Shown here: positions 33,502 through 42,475 of the stretch, in pieces
Position numbering within the stretch: the stretch's first letter is position 1
Layout: every line of letters begins with the position of its first letter
Source of the DNA: Pseudomonas grimontii
GTDB lineage: Bacteria > Pseudomonadota > Gammaproteobacteria > Pseudomonadales > Pseudomonadaceae
Length of the DNA: 64,000 nucleotides
Direction: 5' to 3'
NCBI RefSeq assembly: GCF_007858185.1
Contig: NZ_VFES01000006.1
Location: forward strand, 124,001-188,000
The notes under the pieces: model-generated
What the model saw: the letters and a program-made list of their open reading frames with translations, nothing else
What the model was told of the DNA's origin: nothing
Databases searched by the model: none
Position numbers and translations under genes: made by a program

Positions 33502-34110
33502 ATGACAGAGAAAAGTTTCGTGAAAGTCAGCTTTGATAAAGATCAGTTAGTTAAAATAAAGACTGAAGCAGTTCGCGGTAGAGGTTGTTCGGATCGAATC
33601 AGTTTGGCTCTGGCCTGTCGGCTTTTAGATTCATCAAATCCAAAATTTAGTCCATTCCACGTGCTTGATGAAATTGACTATTTAGAGGGCATAAGGCCGT
33701 CCTCGAAAACTAAGTGTGAGGAGAAATTTAAAAAGTTACCACTTTTTCCTTTTTGGCATAAACATTTTTTCTCCGCGCGACATTTAGTAAAAAATCTTAG
33801 CATTCGATGGGGCATGGCCAATGGCGGCAATCGAGATTTAGATAAACTGTTCGATGAGGTGGCCAAGCAGCATGGCGACGATCCTGACGCCTGGCCGAGC
33901 TATCTCGTGAATCAATTGGTCATTGGCGGATTCGAAGAGCGTGCTGCAAGAGGTCTTACTGGCGATTGGCTCATATATGCCAAATACGAAAATAGAAATT
34001 ACTATTTGGACTTAGCCACTCACGAGGAAGGCGTAGGAGAGAAAGCCAATGCCCTTTTCAAGAAGTTAAGAAATGGCTGCCAGGCAGAGTTTCCATTCCT
34101 CTTTGGGTGA
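33502..34110 (+). CDS. Unknown protein in the AT-rich island
   Basis: A 202-residue soluble, basic protein from the ATG at 33502; the open frame starts at 33430 but the upstream residues look non-coding. No family recognised. It opens MTEKSFVKVSFDKDQLVKIK and ends LIYAKYENRNYYLDLATHEE then FKKLRNGCQAEFPFLFG, a Trp/Tyr-rich beta-strand style ending as seen in some small nuclease or toxin domains; this similarity is weak and I do not assign a function. It is separated from the ATPase operon by a terminator, so it has its own promoter. The 5' region contains GTCAGGGTCAGACCAC. Confidence 0.6.
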   Translation: MTEKSFVKVSFDKDQLVKIKTEAVRGRGCSDRISLALACRLLDSSNPKFSPFHVLDEIDYLEGIRPSSKTKCEEKFKKLPLFPFWHKHFFSARHLVKNLSIRWGMANGGNRDLDKLFDEVAKQHGDDPDAWPSYLVNQLVIGGFEERAARGLTGDWLIYAKYENRNYYLDLATHEEGVGEKANALFKKLRNGCQAEFPFLFG

Positions 34111-34250
34111 GTATTTGAAAATTGGAGTTTTCTCGCATCTCCAAGAGCGCCTTCGACTCCTTAGTTAGATTGTTGGAAAAAAAATCACCGAGTCGATGCA
34201 TGGGACTTGCAACGACTCGATGATCTGCCGCGCGTGATAATAGCGAGTAC

Positions 34251-34595
34251 TTAGCCGCCAGCCACAGCCCCCTCCCGCGCCATCAACTTATCTACCAATA
34301 AAACCCCCAATTCACTCAACTGGTGAATCGCCAACGCCACATCCCGCTGCTTCCCCGTCAGCTCATCCGACAGGTCCAGCAGCAACGCAGTAACCGAAGA
34401 AAAGGTCTCATAGCTATTGGCAATCAGCACTTCAGTGCTGACATCGTCAGCAACACTGAACAGCGTAGTCGAAGGTGGAGGAGGCGGCCCTGGCGGTTCG
34501 GCGCCCGCGTTGAGGTAGTGATCAATCGCACGATGCGCCGCCTGATTCAGTTTCAGGTCGGGACCGTTCGGAGGGTTGGGCGTGACTTTGTACAT
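34251..34595 (-). CDS. DUF6124 family protein
   Basis: A 114-residue Pseudomonas-type protein. The start MYKVTPNPP, the segment LNQAAHRAIDHYLN, a Pro-rich linker (PPGPPPPPSTTLF) and the helical second half (YETFSSVTALLLDLSDELTG) match the DUF6124 family as I recall it. The function is unknown. Upstream lies a repeat-like region (34744-34824) also found near 62302. It is convergent with the island gene before it. Confidence 0.7.
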   Translation of the reverse strand: MYKVTPNPPNGPDLKLNQAAHRAIDHYLNAGAEPPGPPPPPSTTLFSVADDVSTEVLIANSYETFSSVTALLLDLSDELTGKQRDVALAIHQLSELGVLLVDKLMAREGAVAGG

Positions 34596-34743
34596 ACCGG
34601 AATTTCCCTGTTAGGGCCGACACCGGTTCGCTACTAAACGAAAGGGTGGCAGCTGTACGCAGGTTAGTAGACCGGGGAATTCCGCAAAGCCGGCGCACCC
34701 GAAGGTGCCCTGCGCACAGCCGCCATCAAGCACAGACGGGAAG

Positions 34744-34824
34744 TCTGGTGGATGAAGCTTGTGCACTAAGCGAAATTCGACCAAGGGCTACTAAACCCGA
34801 TCACTGAGTTGTCAGCGACCGGGC
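34744..34824. repeat. DUF6124-associated repeat, copy A
   Basis: CTGGTGGATGAAGCTTGTG, then CACTAAGCGAAATTC and GGGCTACTAAACCCGATCAC. The same ordered words, with small differences, recur at 62302-62379. The shared part covers about 75 bases. Confidence 0.6.
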
Positions 34825-34983
34825 CACCTTAGAGACGCCCACTCAAGCGCACAAGCCAGCGGATTCTGACGCAACTGTAGGTAACGGAGCAAGGCGCTGC
34901 AGCTTGCTGTAGGACATGTCCACAAGGTAGGTGCGAGCTGGCGTGCGAAGAGTCTTGGAGCGCCGCGTGAAACCAGAGTCGCT

Positions 34984-35025
34984 GCGTTATCGTTGACATT
35001 TTTCGCGAGCAAGCTCGCTCCTACA
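34984..35025. repeat. REP element, extended copy
   Basis: The palindrome GCGAGCAAGCTCGC and the flank CTCCTACA, preceded by GCGTTATCGTTGACATTTTTC, match in reverse the first arm of the pair at 41588-41687. It is a Pseudomonas REP with an unusually long shared flank. Confidence 0.8.
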
Positions 35026-35039
35026 TAGGGTTGCGTTAA

Positions 35040-35975
35040 TCACTGGAGGTTCTTGTCCAGGAACGCCCGTATAACCGCAATGATCGCCTTTCCATGGGTT
35101 TCCAGCGCAAAGTGCCCGGTGTCATAAAAACGAATATCCGCCTTGGGGATATCGCGCTTCCACGCCTCGGCGCCGGCCGGCAGGAAGAACGGGTCGTTCT
35201 TGCCCCACACTGCGAGCAGCGGTGGCTGGTACTGGCGGAAGTAGGACTGGAAGGCCGGGTACATCGCGACGTTGGAGGCGTAGTCCAGCACCAGGTCGAG
35301 CTGGATGTCGGCATTGCCTGGGCGGGATATTTGCAGCCCTTCCAGCGTGTAGCCATCGGGTGACACCGAGCTTTTGTCGGCCACGCCTTCCAGGTACTGC
35401 CACTTGATCGAGGCGGGGGTGGGGAAGTCGTGCAGGGCGTCACGGTTTTGTTGGGTCGGGGCGTGCCAGTAGCGTTGGATAGGGGCCCAGCCGTCGCCCA
35501 GGCCTTCTTCGTAGGCGTTGCCGTTTTGGGAAATGATCGCGGTCACTCGCTCCGGATGGGCGACGGCCATGCGCCAGCCTACGGGGGCGCCGTAGTCGTG
35601 GACCATCAGTGCGTATTTATCGAGTTTGAGCTGTTCGGTGAACTGGCCGATGGTCTTGGCCAGTTGGCTGAAGGTGTAGGCGTATTCGCCGCGCGGCGGG
35701 GCTTCGGTGAAGCCAAATGCCGGCAGGTCCGGCGCGATGACGTGGTAGCGGTCGGCAAGTTCGGGCATGAGTTCGCGGAACATAAAGGATGAGGCGGCGA
35801 AGCCGTGCAGCAGCAACACGGTCGGCGCGCTGGGGTCGCCCGCCTCGCGGTAGAACACCTTTACGTCGCCGACCTGCTCGTAGCGGTAATGCACTGTGTT
35901 GTCTGCATGGGCCGCGCCGCTGCTCAGCAAGGCGGCGGTGAGTCCTGCAGCGGCCATGGCGTTGGATGAGGTCAT
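35040..35975 (-). CDS. Exported alpha/beta hydrolase, epoxide hydrolase/haloalkane dehalogenase-like
   Basis: A 311-residue hydrolase with a signal peptide (MTSSNAMAAAGLTAALLSSG, cleavage about residue 24). The nucleophile Asp is in MVHDYGAPVGW, the oxyanion HG in LLLHGFAASSF, the acid in VWGKNDPFFLP and the His in DTGHFALETHG. An Asp nucleophile places it with epoxide hydrolases/dehalogenases rather than esterases. Substrate unknown. It is divergent from a CGNR regulator, the probable repressor. Confidence 0.8.
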   Translation of the reverse strand: MTSSNAMAAAGLTAALLSSGAAHADNTVHYRYEQVGDVKVFYREAGDPSAPTVLLLHGFAASSFMFRELMPELADRYHVIAPDLPAFGFTEAPPRGEYAYTFSQLAKTIGQFTEQLKLDKYALMVHDYGAPVGWRMAVAHPERVTAIISQNGNAYEEGLGDGWAPIQRYWHAPTQQNRDALHDFPTPASIKWQYLEGVADKSSVSPDGYTLEGLQISRPGNADIQLDLVLDYASNVAMYPAFQSYFRQYQPPLLAVWGKNDPFFLPAGAEAWKRDIPKADIRFYDTGHFALETHGKAIIAVIRAFLDKNLQ

Positions 35976-36030
35976 GATGTGGCTTCCTATGTAACCGTTA
36001 AAGTTGGTGTTTGAAGGTTATGCCTGGATT

Positions 36031-36065
36031 TGGTAACCTGTCAAACATATTTTATTGGTTACAGG
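36031..36065. promoter_or_regulatory. Operator-like inverted repeat between hydrolase and CGNR gene
   Basis: GGTAACCTGT (36032-36041) and the inverted TTGGTTACAGG (36055-36065) form a dyad, and a third GTAACC occurs at 35991. They lie in the promoter interval of the divergent pair, so they are good candidates for the CGNR regulator's sites. Confidence 0.45.
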
Positions 36066-36071
36066 CTGCCC

Positions 36072-36653
36072 ATGAATCCGAACAGCACTGCCTCAGGCGC
36101 ACTTTTTCTGGCTGACAACCTTGCCCTCGATTTCATCAACTCCGAGTACGGGGTGGGTGATCAGCGCCATGACTGCTTCGTCGATGATCACAGCATCATG
36201 AGTTGGCTGACCCAAGCGGGGCTGTTGCCCGAGCAGCTTGACCCGAAGGCGCCGAGTGGGCTGCTGGCCCTCGCTCGCACGCTTCGGGCGAGTTCAAGGG
36301 CGGTGGTGAATGCGGCAATGACAGGCGTTCCCGTCGATCTCGCGGTGATCAACCAGGTGCTTGAAGCGGGGCGCCCGGTGAGCAGGCTGGAATGGGCGCA
36401 GGAGCAGAAGGCATTTCAGCTTGCCACGCATCCTCGGGACAGCAGCCCGGCCAGCCTGCTTGGGCCGGTGGCCGAGTCGCTGGTGGGCTTGGTCACGAAC
36501 GATAAGTTTGAATTCGTCCGGCAGTGCGAGGCCCACGACTGCGTGCTGCTGTTCCATGACCTGAGCAAGTCGCACCGCCGTCGCTGGTGCAGCATGGCGA
36601 CCTGCGGCAACCGGATGAAGGTGGCGGCGTTTCGGTCCAGGAATAAACCTTGA
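36072..36653 (+). CDS. CGNR zinc-finger transcriptional regulator (ABATE domain)
   Basis: A 193-residue regulator from the ATG at 36072. The N-terminal ABATE domain (LFLADNLALDFINSEYG) is a probable ligand-binding region and the C-terminal zinc finger is CEAHDCVLLFHDLSKSHRRR followed by WCSMATCGNRMKVAAF, containing the CGNR motif. It most likely controls the divergently transcribed hydrolase at 35975. A poly-G tract begins 7 bases after its stop. Confidence 0.85.
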   Translation: MNPNSTASGALFLADNLALDFINSEYGVGDQRHDCFVDDHSIMSWLTQAGLLPEQLDPKAPSGLLALARTLRASSRAVVNAAMTGVPVDLAVINQVLEAGRPVSRLEWAQEQKAFQLATHPRDSSPASLLGPVAESLVGLVTNDKFEFVRQCEAHDCVLLFHDLSKSHRRRWCSMATCGNRMKVAAFRSRNKP

Positions 36654-36660
36654 GTCGATA

Positions 36661-36672
36661 GGGGGGGGGGGG
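36661..36672. repeat. Homopolymeric tract of 12 G
   Basis: Twelve consecutive G residues between the CGNR gene stop (36653) and msrA (36754). Tracts of this length slip readily, in replication and in sequencing. Confidence 0.9.
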
Positions 36673-36753
36673 CAGTTTTTCTTTGATTGAACTTGGTATT
36701 GCCCAGCATTGCCCCATAACTACCCCTGTCTCCATTAACCGCAAGGACAGACC

Positions 36754-37260
36754 ATGACCAACCCAACCGAAACCGCCATCCTCGCCGGCGGCTGCTTCTG
36801 GGGCATGCAAGACCTGTTGCGACGCTACCCCGGCGTACTGCACACGCGCGTCGGCTACACCGGTGGCGATGTGCCGAATGCCACCTATCGCAACCATGGC
36901 AACCATGCTGAGGCGATTGAAATCGTGTTTGACCCGGCGGTGATTTCCTATCGGCAGATCCTTGAGTTCTTTTTCCAGATCCATGACCCCAGCACGCCGA
37001 ATCGGCAGGGCAATGATCTTGGGCCGAGCTATCGTTCGGCGATTTACTACCTGAGCGAACAGCAAAGGGATATTGCCGAAGATACCGCGGCTGACGTGGA
37101 TGCCTCCAAGCTGTGGCCGGGGCGTGTGGTCACGCAAATAGAGCCCGCCAGCGAGTTTTGGGAGGCGGAGCCGGAGCATCAGGATTATCTGGAGCGGATA
37201 CCGAACGGGTATACCTGCCACTTCATCCGGCCGAATTGGAAGTTGCCCAAGCGGGCGTGA
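36754..37260 (+). CDS. msrA: Peptide methionine sulfoxide reductase A
   Basis: A 168-residue enzyme that reduces the S form of methionine sulfoxide in proteins. The active-site motif GGCFWG is at residues 12-17 with Cys14 as nucleophile, and the typical YTGG, HAEAIEI and QIHDPST motifs follow in order. A second Cys near the end (GYTCHF) may resolve the sulfenic acid. AAGGA lies about 10 bases before the ATG. It is a shorter, single-domain MsrA with no signal peptide, so cytoplasmic. Confidence 0.9.
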   Translation: MTNPTETAILAGGCFWGMQDLLRRYPGVLHTRVGYTGGDVPNATYRNHGNHAEAIEIVFDPAVISYRQILEFFFQIHDPSTPNRQGNDLGPSYRSAIYYLSEQQRDIAEDTAADVDASKLWPGRVVTQIEPASEFWEAEPEHQDYLERIPNGYTCHFIRPNWKLPKRA

Positions 37261-37399
37261 GCGTGAGTAGCGCCTGGGGGAAGGTCGCGACAGGGGAGAC
37301 CGGCCTGCCCCCTCCATTTCCTCATTTGCTTTCTTTTGCCTTGAATCCATTGCCCGCCTTCTAGAGAATCCCCGCCTTTGGCTCGAAAGGATGCGTGCG

Positions 37400-37879
37400 A
37401 TGAAGTTCGAAGGGACGTTCCACTACATGGGCTATCACGGGATCGTGTTCAACGTTTCGCAGATCACCCTCACCGACAGCGAACGCGGACGCCTGCGCGA
37501 GCTGCATTTTGGCGAGGCGAAAAGTGCCCACTACGAGGTCAACAGCAAGGTCGTCGAGGTGTACGACAAGATGCTGGCCAAGAGCCTGCCGTGCGTGATG
37601 ATGATCGGCATCTCCAAGCCACTGACGCGGCAACAGGGCGACGCCCTCAACGCGCAGCGCACCAAGATCGCTAACCTGGCCGCCAGTGCCTTCGCTGGCG
37701 CCACTTCTGCTGTGGCTTCCCCTTACGTGGGTGTTCCTGTCGGGGCGGGTGTGCGCATGTATGCCAATGAAATCCTGCCCACCTATCATGCTGGCGACGT
37801 GCTGGTCAGCATCGAGGCGCAGGTCAGCGGCGGCATTGGTCCGCAACGCAGCGCCTCGACCCTGATCATCAAGACCTGA
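37400..37879 (+). CDS. Uncharacterised protein
   Basis: A 159-residue protein from the ATG at 37400 with AAAGGA 9 bases upstream; an in-frame ATG at 37391 is possible. It has an N-terminal beta-rich part (GTFHYMGYHGIVFNVSQITL) and a small-residue helix-rich centre (LAASAFAGATSAVASPYVGV) that may insert in or touch a membrane. I recognise no family. It is followed after 12 bases by a small membrane protein, the likely operon partner. Confidence 0.55.
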   Translation: MKFEGTFHYMGYHGIVFNVSQITLTDSERGRLRELHFGEAKSAHYEVNSKVVEVYDKMLAKSLPCVMMIGISKPLTRQQGDALNAQRTKIANLAASAFAGATSAVASPYVGVPVGAGVRMYANEILPTYHAGDVLVSIEAQVSGGIGPQRSASTLIIKT

Positions 37880-37891
37880 CTGGAGAAGCAC

Positions 37892-38134
37892 ATGTCTGAC
37901 ATTACCCAGCTGATCTTGGCCCTGGTGCTGTTTTTTCTGCTCGATCGGTTTGTTAAACCGTACCTGCTGCGCAAGTGGCTGGGGGTGCTGCTGGTGGCGG
38001 CGGGGGCGGTCGGTTGCGTGGCGGCAAGCCAGGTCCGCCCAGGGGGGGCGGACCTGGGGTTGCTGTCGATCTTTGCGGTTGCGCTGGGGGTGGGGGTGTT
38101 CCTGAAGCGGCGGCGGTTCGAGCGAGTTGGTTGA
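37892..38134 (+). CDS. Small inner-membrane protein
   Basis: An 80-residue protein with three hydrophobic helices (LILALVLFFLL, WLGVLLVAAGAVGCVAA, LGLLSIFAVALGVGVFL) and a basic C-terminus. GGAG is 8 bases upstream of the ATG. No family recognised. It is probably expressed with the gene before it. Confidence 0.6.
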   Translation: MSDITQLILALVLFFLLDRFVKPYLLRKWLGVLLVAAGAVGCVAASQVRPGGADLGLLSIFAVALGVGVFLKRRRFERVG

Positions 38135-38618
38135 AGGGGGCTGCTCATTAACCATTTTGGTTTTTAAACTTAAGTTGTGTGACGGCCGTGTCGGCGTGTT
38201 TTAACGCGTGGGTGTCAAGCGGTTTCAAATCTTACCCTTCCTGGGTTAAGTTTTCCTGATCGAGAACGGCTCGCATTTTACGCAAAGTGAAGCGGCTGCG
38301 TAGGACGTTTCTTTGGGCTTCATCTCTATCGTCTATGCGGCCGTCATCGCGGGCAAGCCCTCTTCCACATTCTGGCGATGCGCGGATGTTGAAGCAACGG
38401 CATGACATAGCGCCGTTGTTTGATCGGTGTTGCAGGAAAGTGTGGTTGAGCGAGGCTGCGGTAGGATCGAGCGACCACAATCTTTGAGAAATAAGAAGGA
38501 CCCCTGTGGGCGGGGGCTTGCTCCCGATAGCGGAGTGTCAGTCGATACATGCCTGGCTGATACACCGCTATCGGGAGCAAGCCCCCTCCCACATTGACCC
38601 GCGTTGCCTTCACAGGGC
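38135..38618. other. Intergenic region with a REPIN
   Basis: No supported gene. Small open frames at 38232-38634 on the minus strand overlap the REPIN and lack ribosome sites. The first 100 bases are AT-rich and may be promoter DNA. The REPIN is at 38505-38593. Confidence 0.6.
38505..38593. repeat. REPIN (paired inverted REP elements)
   Basis: Two inverted copies of TGTGGG-GGGGGCTTGCTCCCGATAGC are separated by a short spacer (GGAGTGTCAGTCGATACATG and following), so the whole folds into a long hairpin. Typical Pseudomonas REPIN form. Confidence 0.85.
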
Positions 38619-39944
38619 TCAGCGCACCAGGCAAGGCTGCTTGTTGTTATAACTCCAACCCGGAATCAAGAACTGCATCGCCACGCTGTCATCCCGCGCG
38701 CCGAGGCCCATGCCTTTGTACAGTTCGTGGGCCTTGGCCACGGCGTCCATGTCGATGTCCACGCCCAGGCCGGGCTTGGCCGGCACTTTCACGTAACCGC
38801 CTTCGATTTTCAGCGGTTCGCGGGTCAGGCGCTGGCCGTCCTGCCAGATCCAGTGGGTGTCGATGGCGGTGATGTCGCCTGGGGCGGCGGCGGCCACCTG
38901 GGTGAACATGGCCAGGGAAATGTCGAAGTGGTTGTTGGAGTGCGAGCCCCAGGTCAGGCCCCATTCGTGGCACATCTGCGCCACGCGCACCGAGCCTTGC
39001 ATCGTCCAGAAGTGCGGGTCGGCCAGGGGGATGTCGACTGATTGCAGCTGGATCGCGTGGCCCATTTCGCGCCAGTCGGTGGCGATCATGTTGGTGGCGG
39101 TTTTCAGGCCGGTGGCGCGGCGGAATTCGGCCATGACTTCGCGGCCCGAGTAGCCGTTTTCGGCGCCGCACGGGTCTTCTGCGTAGGCGAGCACGAGGTG
39201 CTGGTCGCGGCACAGGCGGATGGCTTCTTTCAGCGACCAGGCGCCGTTCGGGTCGAGGGTGATGCGTGCATCCGGGAAGCGTTCGGCCAGGGCGGTGACG
39301 GCTTCGATCTCTGCGTCGCCGCTCAATACGCCGCCCTTGAGCTTGAAGTCGTTGAAACCGTATTTGGCTTTGGCGGCTTCGGCCAGGCGCACCACGGCCT
39401 CGCTGGTCAGGGCTGTTTCATGGCGCAGGCGGAACCACTCGTCATCGCTGTCGGCCTCGTTGCGGTAAGCCAGGTCGGTGGCGCTGCGGTCGCCGACGTA
39501 GAACAGGTAGCCGAGCATTTTCACCGCATCACGCTGCTGGCCTTCGCCGAGCAAGGCGGCCACCGGGACCTCGAGGAACTGGCCCAGCAGGTCGAGCAGG
39601 GCGGCTTCCATGGCGGTGACGGCATGGATGGTGATGCGCAGGTCGAAGGTTTGCAGGCCACGGCCAGCCGAATCCCGTGAGGCAAAGGTGCTGCGCATCT
39701 GGTTGAGGATGCGCTGGTACTGGCCGATGGGTTGGCCGATCACCAGGCTACGAGCGTCTTCCAGGGTTTCGCGGATGCGTTCGCCACCGGGCACTTCACC
39801 GACGCCGGTGTTGCCCGAGCTGTCCTTGAGAATCACGATGTTGCGGGTAAAAAACGGCCCATGGGCGCCGCTCAGGTTGAGCAGCATGCTGTCGTGGCCG
39901 GCGACGGGGATGACCTGGAAATGGGTGACGACGGGAGTATTCAT
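38619..39944 (-). CDS. gudD: D-glucarate dehydratase
   Basis: A 441-residue enolase-superfamily enzyme that dehydrates D-glucarate (and L-idarate) to 5-keto-4-deoxyglucarate. The catalytic-base motif KLKGG is at 201-205, with metal ligands in LDPNGAWSL (Asp231) and AYAEDPCG, then ATNMIATD and WGSHSNNH with the catalytic His near 335-339; spacing matches GudD. The start has AGGAAC-type sequence 6 bases upstream. The permease gene lies 19 bases upstream in the same operon. Confidence 0.9.
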   Translation of the reverse strand: MNTPVVTHFQVIPVAGHDSMLLNLSGAHGPFFTRNIVILKDSSGNTGVGEVPGGERIRETLEDARSLVIGQPIGQYQRILNQMRSTFASRDSAGRGLQTFDLRITIHAVTAMEAALLDLLGQFLEVPVAALLGEGQQRDAVKMLGYLFYVGDRSATDLAYRNEADSDDEWFRLRHETALTSEAVVRLAEAAKAKYGFNDFKLKGGVLSGDAEIEAVTALAERFPDARITLDPNGAWSLKEAIRLCRDQHLVLAYAEDPCGAENGYSGREVMAEFRRATGLKTATNMIATDWREMGHAIQLQSVDIPLADPHFWTMQGSVRVAQMCHEWGLTWGSHSNNHFDISLAMFTQVAAAAPGDITAIDTHWIWQDGQRLTREPLKIEGGYVKVPAKPGLGVDIDMDAVAKAHELYKGMGLGARDDSVAMQFLIPGWSYNNKQPCLVR

Positions 39945-39963
39945 GGCAAGTTCCTGGATAGGC

Positions 39964-41325
39964 TCAAAGAGGTTTGCTGACGGTGGCGCTGGTTGGCGTC
40001 ACGCCTGGCGACGTCAAGGCGGCGGAGGGGGCGGTCTTGGCAAAGAACACCAGGATCGCGGCGAGCACCGAGGTGCCGGCCAAACCGTAGAGGCCACCCT
40101 GGATCGAACCGGTGGTCTGCTCCAGGAAGCCAAAGGTGGTCGGCGCGACGAAGCCACCCAGGTTGCCGATGGAGTTGATCAAGGCGATCACGGCAGCGGC
40201 GATACGCGCATCCAGGTAGCCCTGTGGGATCGGCCAGAACAGCGAGGACGCCGACTTGAACCCAATGGCCGCAAAGCAGATCGCCACGAACGCGAAGATC
40301 GGCCCGCCGGTGGTGGACATGAACATGCCCGCCGCCGCAATCAACAGCGCCGCCGCAACCCAGGCCTGTTGGAACTTGAATTTGCCCGACAGCGTCGCGA
40401 AGGCGTACATGGCGATGATCGAGATCAGCCACGGGATCGAGTTGAAGAAGCCGACCTGCACATCGCTCAGGTCACCCATCTTCTTGATGATGCTCGGCAG
40501 CCAGAACGTCGCCGCGTAGATCGTCAGTTGAATGCAGAAGTACAGGGCGCAGAACAGCAGGATCTGACGGTCCTTGAGCAGCTTGCCGAGGGTGGGTTTG
40601 ACGCCGCCCACGGCTTCACGCTCGCGTTGTTCCTGGTCGATGGCGTTGACCAGCACATCCTGTTCTTCGCGGGTCAGCCATTTGGCGTCGTGGGGCTTGG
40701 AGTCGAGCCAGAACCACACAAAGAAACCGATCACCACCGAGGCCAGGCCTTCGATGGCGAACATCCATTGCCAGCCGTGAAAGCCAAACCCTTCGATCTG
40801 CAACAGTGCACCTGACAGCGGGCCGGAGATCAACGAGGCCACCGCCGAACCACTGAGGAAAATCGCGATGGCTTTACCGCGTTCCACGCCCGGCAGCCAG
40901 CGCGTGAAGTAGTAGATCACCCCAGGGAAGAAGCCGGCTTCGGCGACGCCGAGTAGGAAGCGAAGGATGTAGAAGTGGGTTTCGTTCTGGATGAACGCCA
41001 TCAGCGTGGCGACGATGCCCCAGGTGAACATGATGCGGGTCAGCCAGATGCGCGCGCCGACCTTTTGCAGCAGCATGTTCGAGGGCACTTCAAAGAGCGC
41101 GTAGCCGATGAAGAACAGCCCGGCGCCAAACCCATAGGCCGCGGCGCCGATGCCCAGGTCATGTTCCATGTGCGTGCGCACAAAGCCGATATTGACCCGG
41201 TCGATGTAGTTGAGGATGAACATGATCACGAACAGTGGGAGCACATGGCCCTTCACTTTTCTCACGGCGTGCGCGAGGACCGAATCACTGTTTGGTGCGG
41301 CAGATGCATGGCTTGAATTGTTCAC
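39964..41325 (-). CDS. gudP: D-glucarate/galactarate MFS permease
   Basis: A 453-residue inner-membrane proton symporter of the anion:cation symporter (ACS) family, about 12 helices. [20 protein letters not shown] is the ACS first-helix motif and [20 protein letters not shown] a characteristic loop. Its position directly before gudD marks the substrate as glucarate or galactarate. The promoter region upstream contains two TCATACAAGT repeats, the likely regulator sites. Confidence 0.85.
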   Translation of the reverse strand: MNNSSHASAAPNSDSVLAHAVRKVKGHVLPLFVIMFILNYIDRVNIGFVRTHMEHDLGIGAAAYGFGAGLFFIGYALFEVPSNMLLQKVGARIWLTRIMFTWGIVATLMAFIQNETHFYILRFLLGVAEAGFFPGVIYYFTRWLPGVERGKAIAIFLSGSAVASLISGPLSGALLQIEGFGFHGWQWMFAIEGLASVVIGFFVWFWLDSKPHDAKWLTREEQDVLVNAIDQEQREREAVGGVKPTLGKLLKDRQILLFCALYFCIQLTIYAATFWLPSIIKKMGDLSDVQVGFFNSIPWLISIIAMYAFATLSGKFKFQQAWVAAALLIAAAGMFMSTTGGPIFAFVAICFAAIGFKSASSLFWPIPQGYLDARIAAAVIALINSIGNLGGFVAPTTFGFLEQTTGSIQGGLYGLAGTSVLAAILVFFAKTAPSAALTSPGVTPTSATVSKPL

Positions 41326-41382
41326 AATTCAAAACTCCCCCTGATTATTTTTATGCGGGTTTGCGTGTCTTGTTGATAGACA

Positions 41383-41558
41383 TCATACAAGTTCTTTTCT
41401 GGGGCTCGCAATGTGGTGATGATGTTTTTGTGTTTATAAGGGCCAGGTTTTAGTGCGTTTTTGGTTATTTTGCGGGTCTGTGTGGCGTTTAAAGAAGGTT
41501 GAGTGCGCTTTTGGAAGAGGGCGTGTTGATGGTCATAAATGTTAGTTGTCATACAAGT
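41383..41558. promoter_or_regulatory. Candidate FadR/GntR operators of the gud locus
   Basis: TCATACAAGT occurs twice on the same strand, at 41383-41392 and 41549-41558, the second within TTGTCATACAAGTGAG. Short A/T-rich TTGTATGA-type words are typical of FCD-group GntR sites. They flank the gudP promoter region, upstream of the divergent regulator gene. Confidence 0.45.
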
Positions 41559-41587
41559 GAGGCGCTTTTTTCACTCGGGCCCTAACC

Positions 41588-41687
41588 TGTAGGAGCGAGC
41601 TTGCTCGCGAAAAACGTCAACGATAATGCGGGCATCCTGAATAAACGCGGCGCCCTCAGGTTTTTCGCGAGCAAGCTCGCTCCTACA
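41588..41687. repeat. Inverted REP pair (REPIN)
   Basis: TGTAGGAGCGAGCTTGCTCGCG at 41588 and its reverse complement CGCGAGCAAGCTCGCTCCTACA at 41666-41687 bracket a 56-base spacer. The left arm continues AAAAACGTCAACGATAATGCG, which matches the extended REP at 34984-35025. Confidence 0.85.
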
Positions 41688-41751
41688 GTGGGGTTACGCC
41701 GTGGGGTGGGATGTTAAGCTCCCTCCTGCCCAACCCCGTGGATTCGTAACT

Positions 41752-42462
41752 ATGCCCATTGAAAACGCCCCCCCCGTCCGTAGACGCTCCAACAACCTGG
41801 CCCAAGGCGTGCTCGACGCCCTGACCCAGCGCATCCTGCTTGGGCAGTTGAAGCCGGGTGAAAAGCTGCCGTCCGAATCCACCATCGTGCTCGAACATGG
41901 GGTGAGCCGTACCGTGGTGCGCGAGGCCCTCTCCAAGTTGCAAGCCTCGGGGCTGGTGGAGACGCGCCACGGCATCGGCACCTTTGTGCTCGCGCAACAT
42001 GCCCAGCAAGGCTTGCGCCTGCATGTGGACACCGTCGCCAGCGTGCGCAACATGCTCGAGCTGCGCCTGGGCCTGGAAGTGCAGGCGGTGGCACTGGCCG
42101 CCGTGCGCAGGACCGACGAGCAGCTTGCCCACATGCGCGCCGCACTGGACGACTACCAGGCCTCGCTGGCCAACAACGACAGCTGCGTGGAAGAAGACAA
42201 ACGCTTTCACCAGTTGATCGCCGAAGCCACCGGCAATAGCTTCTTCACCGAAATCATGCTGCACCTGGGCAATGCGATGATTCCGCGTACCCAAGTGAAA
42301 GGCGCCGAGCGTGGCGGGGCGGACTTTGCCAAGCTCGGGCAACTGGCGAACCTGGAACACGAGGCGATCTTCAACGCGATCAAACGCCAGGACCCGGACG
42401 CGGCGCGGGCGGCGATGGTGTTGCATCTGACCAACAGCCGGGATCGATTTTCCGGCGAATAA
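41752..42462 (+). CDS. FadR/FCD-family GntR regulator of the gud locus
   Basis: A 236-residue GntR-type regulator. The winged HTH (VSRTVVREALSKLQASGLVE) is at about residues 45-64 and the FCD ligand-binding domain follows (SVRNMLELRLGLEVQAVALA, FHQLIAEATGN, HEAIFNAIKRQD). FCD metal-site His and Asp residues are in place. It is divergent from gudP-gudD and probably represses them until a hexarate or related acid is bound. Start at 41752 (MPIENAPPV) lies about 80 bases from the REP pair. Confidence 0.8.
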   Translation: MPIENAPPVRRRSNNLAQGVLDALTQRILLGQLKPGEKLPSESTIVLEHGVSRTVVREALSKLQASGLVETRHGIGTFVLAQHAQQGLRLHVDTVASVRNMLELRLGLEVQAVALAAVRRTDEQLAHMRAALDDYQASLANNDSCVEEDKRFHQLIAEATGNSFFTEIMLHLGNAMIPRTQVKGAERGGADFAKLGQLANLEHEAIFNAIKRQDPDAARAAMVLHLTNSRDRFSGE

Positions 42463-42475
42463 AAAGGAACACAGG

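Larger units (their letters stand above)
34596..35039. other. Intergenic region with two repeat elements
   Basis: No gene: a 66-codon frame on the minus strand (34812-35012) has no family resemblance and overlaps a repeat. The region carries the sequence shared with 62302 (34744-34824) and a REP-type palindrome (34984-35025). Confidence 0.6.

Noticed and set aside
34812..35012. 66-codon frame over the REP element
   Set aside because: Part of its sequence is the repeat itself; such frames recur wherever the repeat does.
38232..38634. Short minus-strand frames near the REPIN
   Set aside because: They overlap the repeat or lack starts; no similarity to known proteins.
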